64,000 nt of DNA, taken from positions 935,671-999,670 of the forward strand of contig JAIGNY010002249.1 in assembly GCA_020152595.1 (NCBI GenBank), given 5' to 3'. Within the stretch, counting starts at the first letter, position 1; each line of letters starts with the position of its first letter. A program made the position numbers and the translations under genes. The notes beneath the pieces are model-generated. The model did not search any database and was not told the origin of the DNA. It saw only the letters and a program-made list of their open reading frames with translations. Below are positions 32,931 through 43,810 of this stretch, piece by piece. The stretch is from Chiridota heheva (lineage: Eukaryota > Echinodermata > Holothuroidea > Apodida > Chiridotidae).

Positions 32931-34899
32931 CTTAAAAAGTGCCGGAGAAGGGAGGGGGGCTAAAAACGCTTTAATTTCTCTCACATTTATTAATAAACAA
33001 GCAAAGGCCTACATTATAATAACAATGATATGATTCAAAACTGACATAAAAAGCTGGGTTTTAAAATTTCTTCGGTAGCATAGGCCTGGAGAAAACAAAA
33101 TTTCAGTCAGACTGTGACGATAGGGCCTAGCTTTAGCCCTGTAACAGTTACTTCAACTTTGGCATCAAGGATATTAAGGCATTATATACAACAACAAAAA
33201 AGGACTAACAGTTATTTAGGGTCCATTAGCCCAGTAGTAGTCCTAAGCTAGGCCTATGTCTCCGCATCCATGTCCTACCAGTACCAGTGATTCTGGAGAT
33301 CGGACATCCGGGAATGCTGTGATGCACTGTGACGTAACAATGCTTTTTTTACGATCTCAAACTTTAGTCAAATGGGAAAACAAACAGTCAGTTATCATTG
33401 CAGTCAATGGGAGAAAAACATATTTTTTGTCATTTTGCTAAAAATACTCGACATAATTTTTTTTTTTAAACAAATGTTGTGTATTAGACGGTAGTTTCCA
33501 ATATATATGAGTACCATTAATTTTCGCTGACTGGCTGAGGCGACACAAGTATTAATAAAAAATATCCCATTGACTGTAATGATAAAGTTTCCCTTCAACT
33601 TGGCAAAACCGTACTAAGCCCGTACACGGTTACGTCGAACCGACCACCTCAATGTACACCACTTATCTCCAGGTGTCAGTGACCGGCTGAATATGTTAGG
33701 GCCTACTTACTGTACATTATCACTTGTCAGTGACCACCATAAAGCGTTCAACGTTTTCATGAGAACCCCAAAGAAACGGCAGTTTGCAGGTTTAATGCCT
33801 AAAGAAATAAGTTCCATACCTCAAGTCAAAAGCAAATCCAACGTTTAAGAACGTCAGTTTGGTACACTTGTTGTTAAAGTTGTTATTTTCCTGCCACAGT
33901 TGCTGCACCGAAGTGTACATACAGGTACAGGTACGGGTACCTGGTGTACTTCGCGTGTTACGTCTGGACGGCATGCAGTCTTATATGTCAAAAGTTAACG
34001 CCGAAGTTGCATTACAGTGTACAACCAACGTACAAAAACAAAAGAAATACGTTAAAAATTAAATGTTTAATTTTAAGAGCGTTATGTGAAGTTTTTTCAG
34101 AACAAATGCTTAAAAGATGAGCTTTATCTTTCAATCTATTAAGTAAATAGTGGCTTTGGGTATTTGACTTTTTTAGGTTAAAAATGTCAGTGGTTTAAAG
34201 ATAAGTCTGTGGAAACAACTAGCAATTGCACCAGCGATTGACAAAATAACTTCTGCGCATGCACTGACATGCACTGGTTTACATAATACCCAAAAACTGG
34301 GTACTTTTTATACCCAATTTTCCGGGTCGCTCTCGAACTAATAATGTTGCAGAAGTTGACTGGCGGAAGTACTGTTGAACACAGATAATTCACTGGTTTA
34401 GTAATTAGTGTTCCGAAGGACTATGAAATATTGTTATGATATTCTCCCATATGTATATATGAGCAAATTATTTTTAACAGGATGTCAATTGATCATTATT
34501 TAACAATGAATTTGTCCCCAAATTGTGCGTGTTAACGTACTGACAGTATGAGAATGATTCATCTCCTCTTAAGGTTACAGGTCACGAATAAATCTTTTTC
34601 AATGATCCCAGGTTCAAACAAGCACTTTCCTGGTTCAAAGAAAAACATTATTTATGTCAAAATAAATCCCTCGCCATTTGTTCTATTTGCACAGCATGCT
34701 ATCTTGGTTCTGTAATTTTCATGTATTGTGTATTTATATTCAGGGTTTAAAGTTCCAGTATTTGTCCAAATCTTTCAAATAGCCTCTTCAGTCTGCCTCA
34801 TGATATCTTATTTAATCTTTTAAGTAGGCATTTTGGAGCATGATATACATACAACCTGCAAATGACACGTGATTTTTCATGGGACTGGAAGAAAGTTAA

Positions 34900-35030
34900 A
34901 ATTGACTCAACCGAGAGTCACGCTGGTGACCGACAATTTGGTACAATGAAGTACATGTGAGTCACTGTTTCATATGTCAATGCCTTCACCTTTGACTGCC
35001 AATGCCGGAGGTGGGCACGACCCCCCTCCC
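34900..35030. mobile_element. Fragment of the Harbinger-type MITE, opposite orientation
   Basis: Contains GTGAGTCACTGTTTCATATG then TCAATG, CACCTTTGACTG and CAATGCCGG, which match the reverse complement of the 25,257-25,593 MITE interior. The terminal repeats are lost. Confidence 0.65.
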
Positions 35031-35519
35031 CATTACAAATGCTTACCATAATTATATAGGCCTATATTCAAGATCTGGAATGCATGGTCAATATATTCTA
35101 ACGATTTTGATGAACCCTTTGATGTTTATATGGTTTATAACATATTTTCTCCTTCCAATTCAGCTCATGTTGTAGGTCCAAGTTGTTGCCACCTGTACAT
35201 TTGCGTTAATTACGATATTTAAAAAAAAAAATCGATCATACCTAAAACTTTGTGTCAGCGTCACACAAAAGGGATTTCACACAAAGGCCGGTCGCCATCG
35301 GTGGGTGGTGAGGGGGCATCTACCAAATTTTTGTGCCCTATGTGACACCCAAATGGTTAAATAGTAAAGGGCTGCGCTGGAGAGATGGATAAGGTTCCCT
35401 CCGTTTTTGTGCGATACTGTTTGCCGCCTCCCCCCTCTTCGCCACTAGCAACTCACATCTCAAAATCGAAAACTTTCGAAACCTCTTGAAAGACACATAA
35501 TATATATGCCTACGAGAGA

Positions 35520-37045
35520 TCCGGGTGGAGCAACCGTCCTACGGGAGGAAGAACTCCGTACTATCCATTACACGGTACGGACACGACATTTGCCTTCAAA
35601 TCAGTTTGTATTTTTATTGTTTAGAGCTTCGTAGTGAGAGGGGACCCATTTGCCTTTCAAAACGGTTTGTATTTTTAATCTTCTGCGAGCTCCGAGCTCC
35701 GTGGTGAGATGGGACCTACTTTTCTTTCAAAACCCAAGTAATACGATTTTTAAGGGATTTTGAGCTCATGCGATGTAAAATGACTCCACAAATCGGTTTT
35801 GCTCTGCGCGATCTGAATGAATTTAGTATATATAAAAACACAGACTCGGAAGGTCCAGCGAACATTTCCATTAATAAAGAACGCTGTTTTCATTTGCCAA
35901 TTGGGTGGTAATATTTCGTTTGGGATTTCTCCCACAGTATAGCCAACTTGAGGTATATCACTCGTAGTTGATAGCTCGTTGGGCTATAACTTGCGTGTAT
36001 ACTAAAGCTTTAAAACTAAAATAGTCTAAATGTGGTATATATCCACATATCACAATTGAACAACCCAGGCTATAAAGTTACAGTGCCTTTAAAATCACCA
36101 GAGTGTAAGATAACAAGAGAATTGAAAGTATAACAGCTCGCTGCGAATCTGTTCTTCACAATACGTTCTTTTGCTTGCGTACAGGAAAAGTGAGTCCAAT
36201 AACTGATGCGTAAAATCAGGCTTATATGTGATAGGTTTCTTAAAGGATTGGATCAGGTGTCAAGTAAGTCCATTATATCAAAGAGAATTTCAAAACAAAT
36301 TTATAAAATCTGTTTAGTTATATTTCGTAAATAACGATTGCCACTTGGACGTTAATTTATGTGATGCTATGATTCAGTAATTGCGATAATTAATCATTTG
36401 CTCAGAAAATGGCAAATATATTAGCAATATCAGGAAAATATGCCATAGTTAAAAAGCATGTCTTGTTGCAAGGATGTAAAATCCATCTTGATTTTATGCA
36501 TACAGTATTTTGCCGATAGTATGTCTGTTATGATTTCAATTTCCCTCATAAAGAAACATTGTTATTAAAATTTGTATTATATTGCTGTTAAGGCAAGTTT
36601 TTAGGCTTACTTGAAAAACAGTTTTCACATATTCAAACGATATTTAAAGCTTTATTACGCAGTGGGGCAACTGGAGTCATGGAGGGAAGGTTTCAAAATC
36701 ACTCTAAACTACAACACGTTACCATAAATAAGTATCTATTTGGATAAAAAGTGAGGTTAGGAAAAGTGCTCCCTTCAAATCCCGCCTATGTTTACACCTA
36801 AGTAGGAACCATGGGGCCAGGAGGCATGATTCCTCCACTTTTTCGAAAACTGACAAAAGTGCTCCTTTCTGCCTTTTGTTAAATGAAAAGTGCCCTTCAA
36901 TTAAATGTCCAACATTCAAAATATATGTATTGAGCTCCTCGTGCTACATCATTGATGTTCTAGTTTAGATTGCTCCAAGCTCCGTAGTGAGAGGGACCCA
37001 TTTGCCTTTTTGGTAGCACATCGAGCTCCGTAGTGAGAGGGGCTT
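35520..37045. repeat. Scattered GAGCTCCGTAGTGAGAGGG repeats
   Basis: Variants of this 19-bp sequence occur near 35,626, 35,693, 36,968 and 37,022. They are usually followed by GACCC and ATTTGCCTTT, sometimes with TCAAAACGGTTTGTATTTTT. They look like copies of a short dispersed or locally duplicated repeat. The rest of 34,340-37,820 (intron 1 between the transposon and exon 1) shows nothing recognisable. Confidence 0.6.
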
Positions 37046-37821
37046 TGGCATGACCTCGTAGCATGCTTCAAGGTGATTCTACCAGTTGCGGGGTATTCAG
37101 CAATTGTGCCAAACATAAGAAGAGTTTCATGTCCATGATTGATAGAATAAAAGAATATGAGACGGATTGAGACCTGTCATTTTTGTAAGTTTTGTACAAT
37201 GTAGATCTACCAGTGGGAAGCAGTTTTGTTTTTCAAGTGAAATAATGTAATTTGAGCATTGCAAGATTTTGCTTGCCTCAAAAAAAGGTTTTTGTCAGTA
37301 AGCTACTTTTGAAAGAGTATCAAAATCTGAATGTCCGACCCCTAGCCCTTTTCGCATACAGGCAGAGCGCTATTTTTTTGAGGGGGCGGGGGTGACCTTT
37401 ATAATCGAAACATCGAGATGTAAATTGTAGGCTAACTTTGTTTCACTCTATATACGTCTTTGTTTTACTTTTTATTTTTTAAAGCGAAAACATCTTCATT
37501 ATTAAACAATATTCTGGTTGCTGATATTTTGGCTTAACTGCAGAATCAAACGCATATTTCAAACACCCTCTCGGACGTTGGAGGCTTAGTCGCAGTGGAA
37601 TATCGTAATGCATTGTTTTACAAATTATTTTTCTTCGCAATTTTCGTTAAATAAATCATCAGGATTATGATATCATTCAGCTTTTAATTTTGGCCTATTT
37701 CATCATATAATCAGTACAAAACTCGTATATTTCCAACACGTAAAAAAATCCGACGATGGCAAAACTGATTTTAAATAATAAAAACAAAAGATTAGTTAAA
37801 ATTAAAGGAATGAAGACTTAC

Positions 37822-37876
37822 CAGCTAAAGTTGCAGCCAGAAACAACGGTAGAAGTGTTAATCCACGAAGCTCCAT
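37822..37876 (-). CDS. Large lipid transfer protein, exon 1 (signal peptide)
   Basis: This is the first coding exon of the host lipid transfer protein gene. The ATG at 37,876 opens an 18-residue hydrophobic peptide, MELRGLTLLPLFLAATLA, which has the form of a cleavable secretion signal. A strong GTAAGT donor follows at 37,821 in phase 1. The next exon found downstream on the same strand (15,576-15,730) begins in the complementary phase. The two join without a stop and place the signal directly before the first lipoprotein-domain residues, as expected for a secreted lipoprotein of this family. Intron 1 would then be 22.1 kb and holds most of the transposons of the left half. A short unseen exon inside intron 1 cannot be excluded, because the assignment rests on phase, signal-peptide character and donor quality, not on a transcript. 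Confidence 0.75.
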
Positions 37877-39750
37877 AATTGCAAAAATTACAAAACTACG
37901 AAAACTAGAATAGATACCAAAACCCTGACAAACTGGCCAGGACATCAACTCTGAAACAATTTATATTTCAAAGTAGCTTTTTCAGGGCCAGCATTAAGTA
38001 AGATTCATGCGGGCTTGCGCAAGTCTGCACCAATCAGCTGTCGGGTCTTGTTTATACTACTTAGTACACAACCATCGGCAAGATTTCTGTATTAACCCAG
38101 TTCTTCCCAAACAAAGGGCCGAGTTGAAAGTCGCTTGAACTCGGTAGTAACAGCTATTACGACTACTGCACTTCCTCCCTACATGGTTCTATGTCTTACG
38201 TAAAACAATTTTCAATGATAGAATAGGCAAGGCCCGCGGGAAAAGAGCAAGACAAGTCCGGGAAAAGGGCTAGCTGTTTGGTTAGCTGGTAAGCAGAGAC
38301 GACAATTTTTAGGAAAGAGGATGTCCTCGAGCGGAAAAGAAAAGACTAAGCAAGCACAAATATTGCATACTGAGCACGTTAGACTAAATCATATTCCTCG
38401 AATTTGTGAAGTGCTAGGTTTCAGTAATTAATCAGTAATGTGTAAACATATCTATCTTATCGGAGATGGCCACCTTTAATTATTGAAGAACTGATTAGTT
38501 GCTTTTTCATGGGTATAGCCAGGGGTCTACCGGGTCTTCGCCCCCCATCAACAGCTTCCAAAAATGTAAAGAGGTCGACAAATTTGCTATAAAGTCCAAA
38601 AATTTTGCTAAAAGGGCCATAAATATTGTTATAAGGCACAGACCATTTTTTTTTTGGCTCTTCAATAAAATTTAACATCTCAACAGTTTAGACCGCTATT
38701 TTGATATAAATTTGATAACAAAAGAACACCATCAGCAATGTTTTTTGTGTTCTACGCACATCCCCTCCCCCTCCCCCTGCCCCCATTTAAAAGGCTGGAA
38801 ACACCCCTCTGTTATGATACATTCACAAGAAAGAAATACGTGCACCGTAAGTTGGGGGACGAAAAGATCAAATCAAATGAACATTTGAACAAATACTTGA
38901 TTACATGGGTTTTACAGAACTCATATTTTCTTATCATAAATATAATGTTTATATGTTTCTTGTTAGACTCAGTGTCGTTATATGAGCTCTCAGGCGTTGC
39001 AGCATTGGGCCCGACCCAAAGAGACCCCGAAGGGAGGGGCCCAATTCGAAGGTCTCAAATGGGACTATGAATACATGATAAGGGGCCCAAAACCCTCGAT
39101 GATGAATAAGCATGATAATAATGCTCTGGAATCGACTCAATTTAAAGTTAGCTCTCAAAATGAACAAATCGTCGGAGCGAACCCCCACCGGGAACCCTAC
39201 GCGGCCCCTAACCATAGCGCGCGGGCTGCTCACTCCGCAATCAGACTAAACGACCGAGGCTCCGCTCGCAGGGTCTCCAACCCATCCCAGCGCTGGAACC
39301 CCACCACAAATTGACGCCACTGGTTAGATATTGGGCGTCAAATGTTTTGCAACAATAATTGCTAAGAAATTATTCCATTCTTTTTACAATTGACATTGTA
39401 TGTGCTAAATAACGCTGACGCCGGCGCTGCGGAGCAATGGAGGAGTTCATCTTTAAGCTTGTTTTTGACGCGGGCAAGGAAGAGAAGAGCCATTTATTCC
39501 ACGGGGCAAGGGCACTTGAAAAGTACATAAATACACATTTAATATTGTGTATAATTTCTTCCCTTTTTTCCCCAAAATTTACACTCTGTAAAATGTCACA
39601 CAACTTGTACGTCAAATTAACACAACATAGGGTAGGAGTGGTCTATGCACCAGCAACATGTGTGTCAAATCATGGAGATATATAATCTATTACAACTCCC
39701 GTTACTCAACTCCCGTTATCTGGTTATCATAACTTGTTGACAGTTGTGCA
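37877..39750. other. Upstream of the host gene, no gene recognised
   Basis: Contains the promoter region described separately. The plus/minus open frames at 38,738-39,314 overlap on both strands and match no family. Their GC-rich part (39,000-39,330) stands out from the AT-rich surroundings and could be an old retroelement piece, but no motif supports this. Confidence 0.35.
37959..37967 (-). promoter_or_regulatory. TATA-like box of the lipid transfer protein gene
   Basis: Read on the minus strand this is AATATAAAT, about 83 bases upstream of the ATG in exon 1. A TCAGAG sequence that could serve as initiator lies about 15-20 bases further downstream. Position and composition fit a core promoter with a 5' UTR of roughly 60 bases. 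No other regulatory site is evident, and the call rests on motif and spacing only. Confidence 0.35.
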
Positions 39751-39897
39751 AAAACTGATGAAATGGATAGTCCTGTAAATAACGTGACTAACTTGCAAAT
39801 CGCTTCGTGATTCGCAAGATTAGTCACGTGCAAAAACGGATAGTCCTGTAAATTTACAGGACTATCCCGTTTTTGCACAACTTTCACGTTAGTGTCT
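39751..39897. repeat. Compound hairpin repeat
   Basis: Two nested inverted repeats lie side by side. At about 39,783-39,829, GTGACTAACTTGC...ATC pairs with GATTCGCAAGATTAGTCAC. At about 39,829-39,880, GTGCAAAAACGG-ATAGTCCTGTAA pairs with TTACAGGACTAT and CCGTTTTTGCAC in a near-perfect palindrome. AATAACGTGA and TTCACGTTA lie just outside. It has the form of a foldback MITE. Confidence 0.75.
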
Positions 39898-41795
39898 TTT
39901 TTGTCTTTTATTCTCATTTAATATACATGTCACATGTTTCTTCATGTATATTTGAGCAAAATCCCCTATTACATTGGTTCTAAAAATGGTAGAAAAGACC
40001 CTGTTTCAATGGTTCTAATATTAAAAAGGTTAAGGAAGGACATCAACAATTCAGCCAAAATGATGCACAAGTGAATGAGAAGTACCTCAAAGCCATGCTG
40101 AAATGGTAAGTGAAACTATAGTTTCCTTTCGTATAATAGTAATTGGATCAATCAATGCAAGGTGAAAAATAGTAATACAGGAAAGATTTAAAGTTGATAT
40201 TTCACAAGTTACATGAAGAATAGCAAGTTATTTTTCAATTACACAATTCATATGCATAGTACATTATATGAGATTATACCAAATTTCACGACTCAGAAAA
40301 TGCTATAAGAAAACCTGTGCTATACCGCACAGAGCTGCTTGTACTAAAAAACAGTCCTGCAGGCTAAACATTAACTGTCACAAATTCCTTTCGGATTCTC
40401 TTTTGCTTAAAAAACTATAAAGCTATTCTTCAGGCTGTCTCCATCTGCTGCCTCGATTTTGACAGAATACAATTTGTCAGAATGAGAGAGCAAGGGTGTC
40501 CCTTTAATCCATGGAGGTTTTTGGAGATGCTTCTGAAACACACCATGCCCTGAAAGCTGAAGCGTACATCCATGGTGTCCCACAGGGCATTCTTGGCTGA
40601 CAAATATTATGAATCTATGCATACTGCGCAAGTGTTATAGTAGTAGTTATTGTCATAGTTGTTCCTGAGGTGGGGTTAGATCTAAACTTTTAGTCCTTGT
40701 CCTTATTCTGCACTTTTCGAAAAAGGTCCAGTTGTACCATGCTACTCCCTATCTCTTTATCGAAATAGGCTTTGAGATAAGTCTCTGAAAGGCGTAGGCC
40801 AAACTAAGGGCGTAGAAAGCGGGGGTGCTGGGGGATTTACCCCAGTCAAAATTTAGGGGGGCTAAATTATGCTTTAGCCCCCCCACCCCCCCCCCCTTCC
40901 CCCCTCCCTTCCCCTTCCCCCTCTCCCACTTCTCATAAACGAAAAACCCCTTATAAGACTTATTTATACCCACTTTAAATAATATAACTTTATAGGATAT
41001 TGTCATATGTTCTAATTTCTTCGATTATGTTGATAAAAAAGGTAAGGTAATTTCGATGCAGACTTTATTACTTCTTAGCACCCTCATAATCATTTTAAGC
41101 TGATCGAAGCTGTGTTAAACATAACATTTGCGTGCTACCGCAGACTCTGAGCGCGGGCAGCATTTTTTTCTTTCCAGGAGTGTTTAAGGCAATTTGCGTT
41201 TATTCCGTTGAAAATTAGACAGTGATTTAAAGGATTTTCAACTGATATCAATGCAAATTGTCCTGAACACTTCTGGGAAGAAAAAAAAACGCGTGCGGGC
41301 ATCTGTGACACCTAATGTGCTTGTATCGTTGTACGTACATAACAAATTATACGTACCGTTGTAAGTGCACGCATGTTTACTGCCGGTACAACTGATGGCA
41401 AGCATGAGTGGTCACAAACACCAATCGAGTTTGAAAGACTTCTTCGAAAGAAGGTCAGCAAGAATGTCACTTGTTCATTCTTCTTTGGAAAAAAAAAAAA
41501 AAATGCCCAAAGCGCCAAACATGCCCCAAAAAACCATGCCAAAAACGAAGCTTCTGGGTGGGGATGGGGGTCGAGGTCCTTGGAGAAATAAAGCTTCAGC
41601 CCTCCCATCAAAAAAAAAATGTTCCTACGCCACTGGGCCAAACGCATACTCAGCCTCAAGATTCTTTTTCACAAGTTGGTTCTTTTCCTTCTCTGACAGG
41701 AGTCTCAGACAAGAGAAAGCCTTCAAGTTAGAATAAATATAAAAAAACAAGCCAGGTCCTGACACTTCAAAGGTGCCCTCCCCCCCCCCCCTCAC
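39898..41795. other. Unassigned sequence downstream of Polinton relic A
   Basis: No gene was recognised. A C-rich tract at 40,879-40,925 is preceded by an imperfect inverted repeat of TAGGGGGGCTAAA / TTTAGCCCCCC. A minus frame at 40,407-40,631 (HRFIIFVSQECPVG) is plausible in composition but unmatched. Poly-A/T runs at about 41,490, 41,607 and 41,775 break up the region. Confidence 0.35.
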
Positions 41796-41799
41796 CTCC

Positions 41800-42736
41800 C
41801 TCTCCGTTATAGAGCTTTTCGAAATGACACCCTCGAGAGATAAAACCCACAGGGCCCCGTAGCTTGAGAGTGGTCAGGGACCTCTCACCGAGATCGTTCA
41901 AAGATAGTAAAGCACCCACTTTGGTTAAATGCGATTGAAGCATGATAACGAAGCCAATGGCATACCTGAAATTGGTAGATATGATCTGCGTGAGACCAAC
42001 CCAATTCTCAAATGCGTATTCCTTGAACCACTTGTCAAAGTGTTCCTTTCTTGCCGCCCTCTGTGGTGTCAAACTTTCCCAGCAGGGTAAGTCCTCATCG
42101 TTAATGACTTCAGTAAGGCTGGCAAGAACTTCCCTTTATACAAGTCCTTTTTCCTCGTCATTTTCCAACTCCCATTGTGAAAATATATATTTCTGGTTTG
42201 CCCTCCTCAGAGCACACCCTGCATCCAGAAGTTGGTCAAGTATATCATAACAGTCCCTATTGGCCCATTGGACGGCTTCAAGATACCGGCACATGGCCAG
42301 CATCTTACCAATCTTTGCCTCCCGTACAGTTGGCAATCAAGCTCTGGCTAGGTTGACACTTTTACCCCCTCCGCACCTCCACCATGAGAAGCTCTATGTC
42401 AGGTACTTGCCGTAACACGTTTGTATACTCATTGTCATAATATGACAGATGCAAATGTATTGCATCACATTTGTCAAAAATACCCGCCAGCTGCAGCCTG
42501 TCCCTTTGAGCCCGACGCACATGCTGATACATACTCTTTGCCCAAACTCTTACAAATTTCGAATGCATGGCCACAGCCATGAGTTTGTAGTACCAGTGAG
42601 TGTTACCAAACATTGCGTCTTGTGACTGAACTGTGGTTGTATGAACCGTGTAGGACAAGCCCTCAAAAATATTTTTGGCTGCTCTTTCTTTGGCCTTATG
42701 CCATTGATCGGTCCAATTACCTGAAGAAAAGAACAT
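41800..42736 (-). pseudogene. Polinton relic A, gene V (unrecognised, conserved)
   Basis: Three frame pieces (42,362-42,736; 42,136-42,336; 41,800-42,072) read in order with frameshifts between them. Recognisable segments are WHKAKERAAKNIFEGLSY, HLSYYDNEYTNVLRQVPD, MCRYLEAVQWANRDCYD and HLTKVGALLSLNDL. It breaks off at about 41,800 in a C-rich tract. Relic C (18.5-19.7 kb) carries a diverged copy that extends further, so the complete protein probably exceeded 500 residues. There is no Walker motif, zinc finger or nuclease signature. It lies downstream of gene U in the same direction as the capsid genes. The function is unknown. It is not among the standard Polinton genes I can recall. Confidence 0.6.
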
Positions 42737-42752
42737 AACAAACTTGAAAAAT

Positions 42753-43238
42753 TTACTTCTTTTTTGTCAGCCTTTTGCACATATCGGCACCAAGAAACAC
42801 CAGAGCAGCAGCCATGGGTAAACCTATCTCAATGGTCGTGGGGTTCCTTGACCCATCTAACTTAAAAAAATAGTTTATCAAATTAAAGGTGGTCCTGCCA
42901 TTAAAATGACTGACCGAAACTACCTGGGAGGAAGACAGCTCTAGCCGCTGTCTTTCGTCTAGAGGTAAAGATTCTGTGAGCAGAGTTTCCACATCCACGC
43001 TAGTCATGGCTTTGATAAACTCCTCTGTATGATCTGTTATAATCTTATAGTCTTGAATACTAGTGGTATAGACAAATACATGATAAACACCCTTTGGCAG
43101 TTTCGATCCCTTCATGCCATCTGATATTTTCAAAGGTTTAGAGTTGGTGCCGGTCTTCCCGCCGAGTGCAGCTGCAACAAGTTTGGCAGAAATCTTTGAA
43201 AAATCAGACAGCGATAGCATCTGAATTGTATCCTCCAT
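42753..43238 (-). CDS. Polinton relic A, gene U (unrecognised, 161 aa)
   Basis: An intact open frame, MEDTIQMLSLSDFSKISAKL to CKRLTKKK. It is predicted mixed alpha/beta with a C-terminal hydrophobic segment (GLPMAAALVFLGADMC) followed by a basic tail, which could be a membrane anchor. It is separated by only 16 bp from gene V downstream and about 85 bp from the acidic ORF upstream, all on minus, as in a compact viral gene block. No family was recognised. It remains open while most neighbours are frameshifted, though at 161 codons this could be chance. Confidence 0.5.
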   Translation of the reverse strand: MEDTIQMLSLSDFSKISAKLVAAALGGKTGTNSKPLKISDGMKGSKLPKGVYHVFVYTTSIQDYKIITDHTEEFIKAMTSVDVETLLTESLPLDERQRLELSSSQVVSVSHFNGRTTFNLINYFFKLDGSRNPTTIEIGLPMAAALVFLGADMCKRLTKKK

Positions 43239-43323
43239 CCTCCAGGAAAAGTAGGAATAGCCCAGAGAGTATGATGTGAATGCCTCGTCGTTCTATGAAA
43301 ACAAGAATTTCTTACATAATTTT

Positions 43324-43644
43324 TCACATTTCATTCCGTGTTTTTTTGGTTTTCACAGATTCCACCGGCTCCACCTTCACCTTGACGGGTACGGGTTCAG
43401 GTTCAGCCTCCAATGCTTCCGACTCAGAAAATTCAGCCTCATCGGTAGCACAGCCTGCCTTCTGGGCTTCCATTTCAGACAGCTCACCTTCCTCGGTTGC
43501 TTGAGATTCTGCCTCAGACTCCGAATCAGACGACATGGCAAGACGTTTTGGTTTTTTCACACCCTTCATCAGAGGAGTTTTAAAATCATCGTCACCCTCA
43601 GAATAACTGCCGCTTACCGCTGCAGTGCTGCTCGTACGTTTCAA
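43324..43644 (-). CDS. Polinton relic A, acidic Ser/Glu-rich protein (106 aa)
   Basis: Begins MKRTSSTAAVSGSYSEGDDD, contains a basic patch KKPKRL (possible nuclear localisation signal), then a long acidic tract rich in S-D-S-E and E-A-E motifs, and near the end VKVKVEPVE. The last contains the sumoylation consensus psi-K-x-E (VKVE). Low complexity prevents family assignment. It starts five bases after the stop of the 53-residue ORF upstream. Both are probably parts of the same gene block, perhaps of one original protein. Confidence 0.45.
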   Translation of the reverse strand: MKRTSSTAAVSGSYSEGDDDFKTPLMKGVKKPKRLAMSSDSESEAESQATEEGELSEMEAQKAGCATDEAEFSESEALEAEPEPVPVKVKVEPVESVKTKKTRNEM

Positions 43645-43648
43645 TGTA

Positions 43649-43810
43649 TTAACAGTTTTTATTAGGCGCTCCTGGTGTTCTAGGAGCTTTCATGCCTGCC
43701 GGTGTGATCGGGATATGAAGATGCAAAGAAGGCTCAATTTTCACTTGCTTCTTTGTCAGTTTTATTCCAGAACCAGATGGTACTGATTTGATATTCTTAA
43801 AAGATTCCAT
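43649..43810 (-). CDS. Polinton relic A, small basic ORF (53 aa)
   Basis: The ATG at 43,810 opens MESFKNIKSVPSGSGIKLTK, followed by KQVKIEPSLHLHIPITPAG and ending PNKNC. It carries the consensus VKIEP, which recalls the VKVEP of the next ORF downstream. It is too short for a family call. Position between the protease and acidic ORF, same strand, is the main reason for listing it. Confidence 0.35.
   Translation of the reverse strand: MESFKNIKSVPSGSGIKLTKKQVKIEPSLHLHIPITPAGMKAPRTPGAPNKNC

Larger units (their letters stand above)
21766..34339. mobile_element. 12.6-kb DNA transposon candidate with terminal inverted repeats
   Basis: The left end AGTTCGGGAGCGGCCGAG (21,766) matches the reverse complement of the right end, AGTTCGAGAGCGACCCGG (from 34,339). 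Both continue GAAAATTGGGTA, so the inverted repeats are about 30 bp at roughly 87 percent identity, with further loose similarity (ACCCAA motifs) inward. Between them lie a plus-strand zinc-finger gene with an intron (22,244-27,155) and a minus-strand chromodomain gene (30,497-31,338). A clear target duplication was not found; both flanks contain TAAT at slightly different offsets. The superfamily is unknown. The element sits wholly within intron 1 of the host lipid transfer gene and has itself received MITE and SINE insertions. Confidence 0.6.

Noticed and set aside
38738-39314. Overlapping frames of 94-110 codons on both strands in a GC-richer island
   Set aside because: No motif on either strand and similar length on both. 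Treated as compositional.
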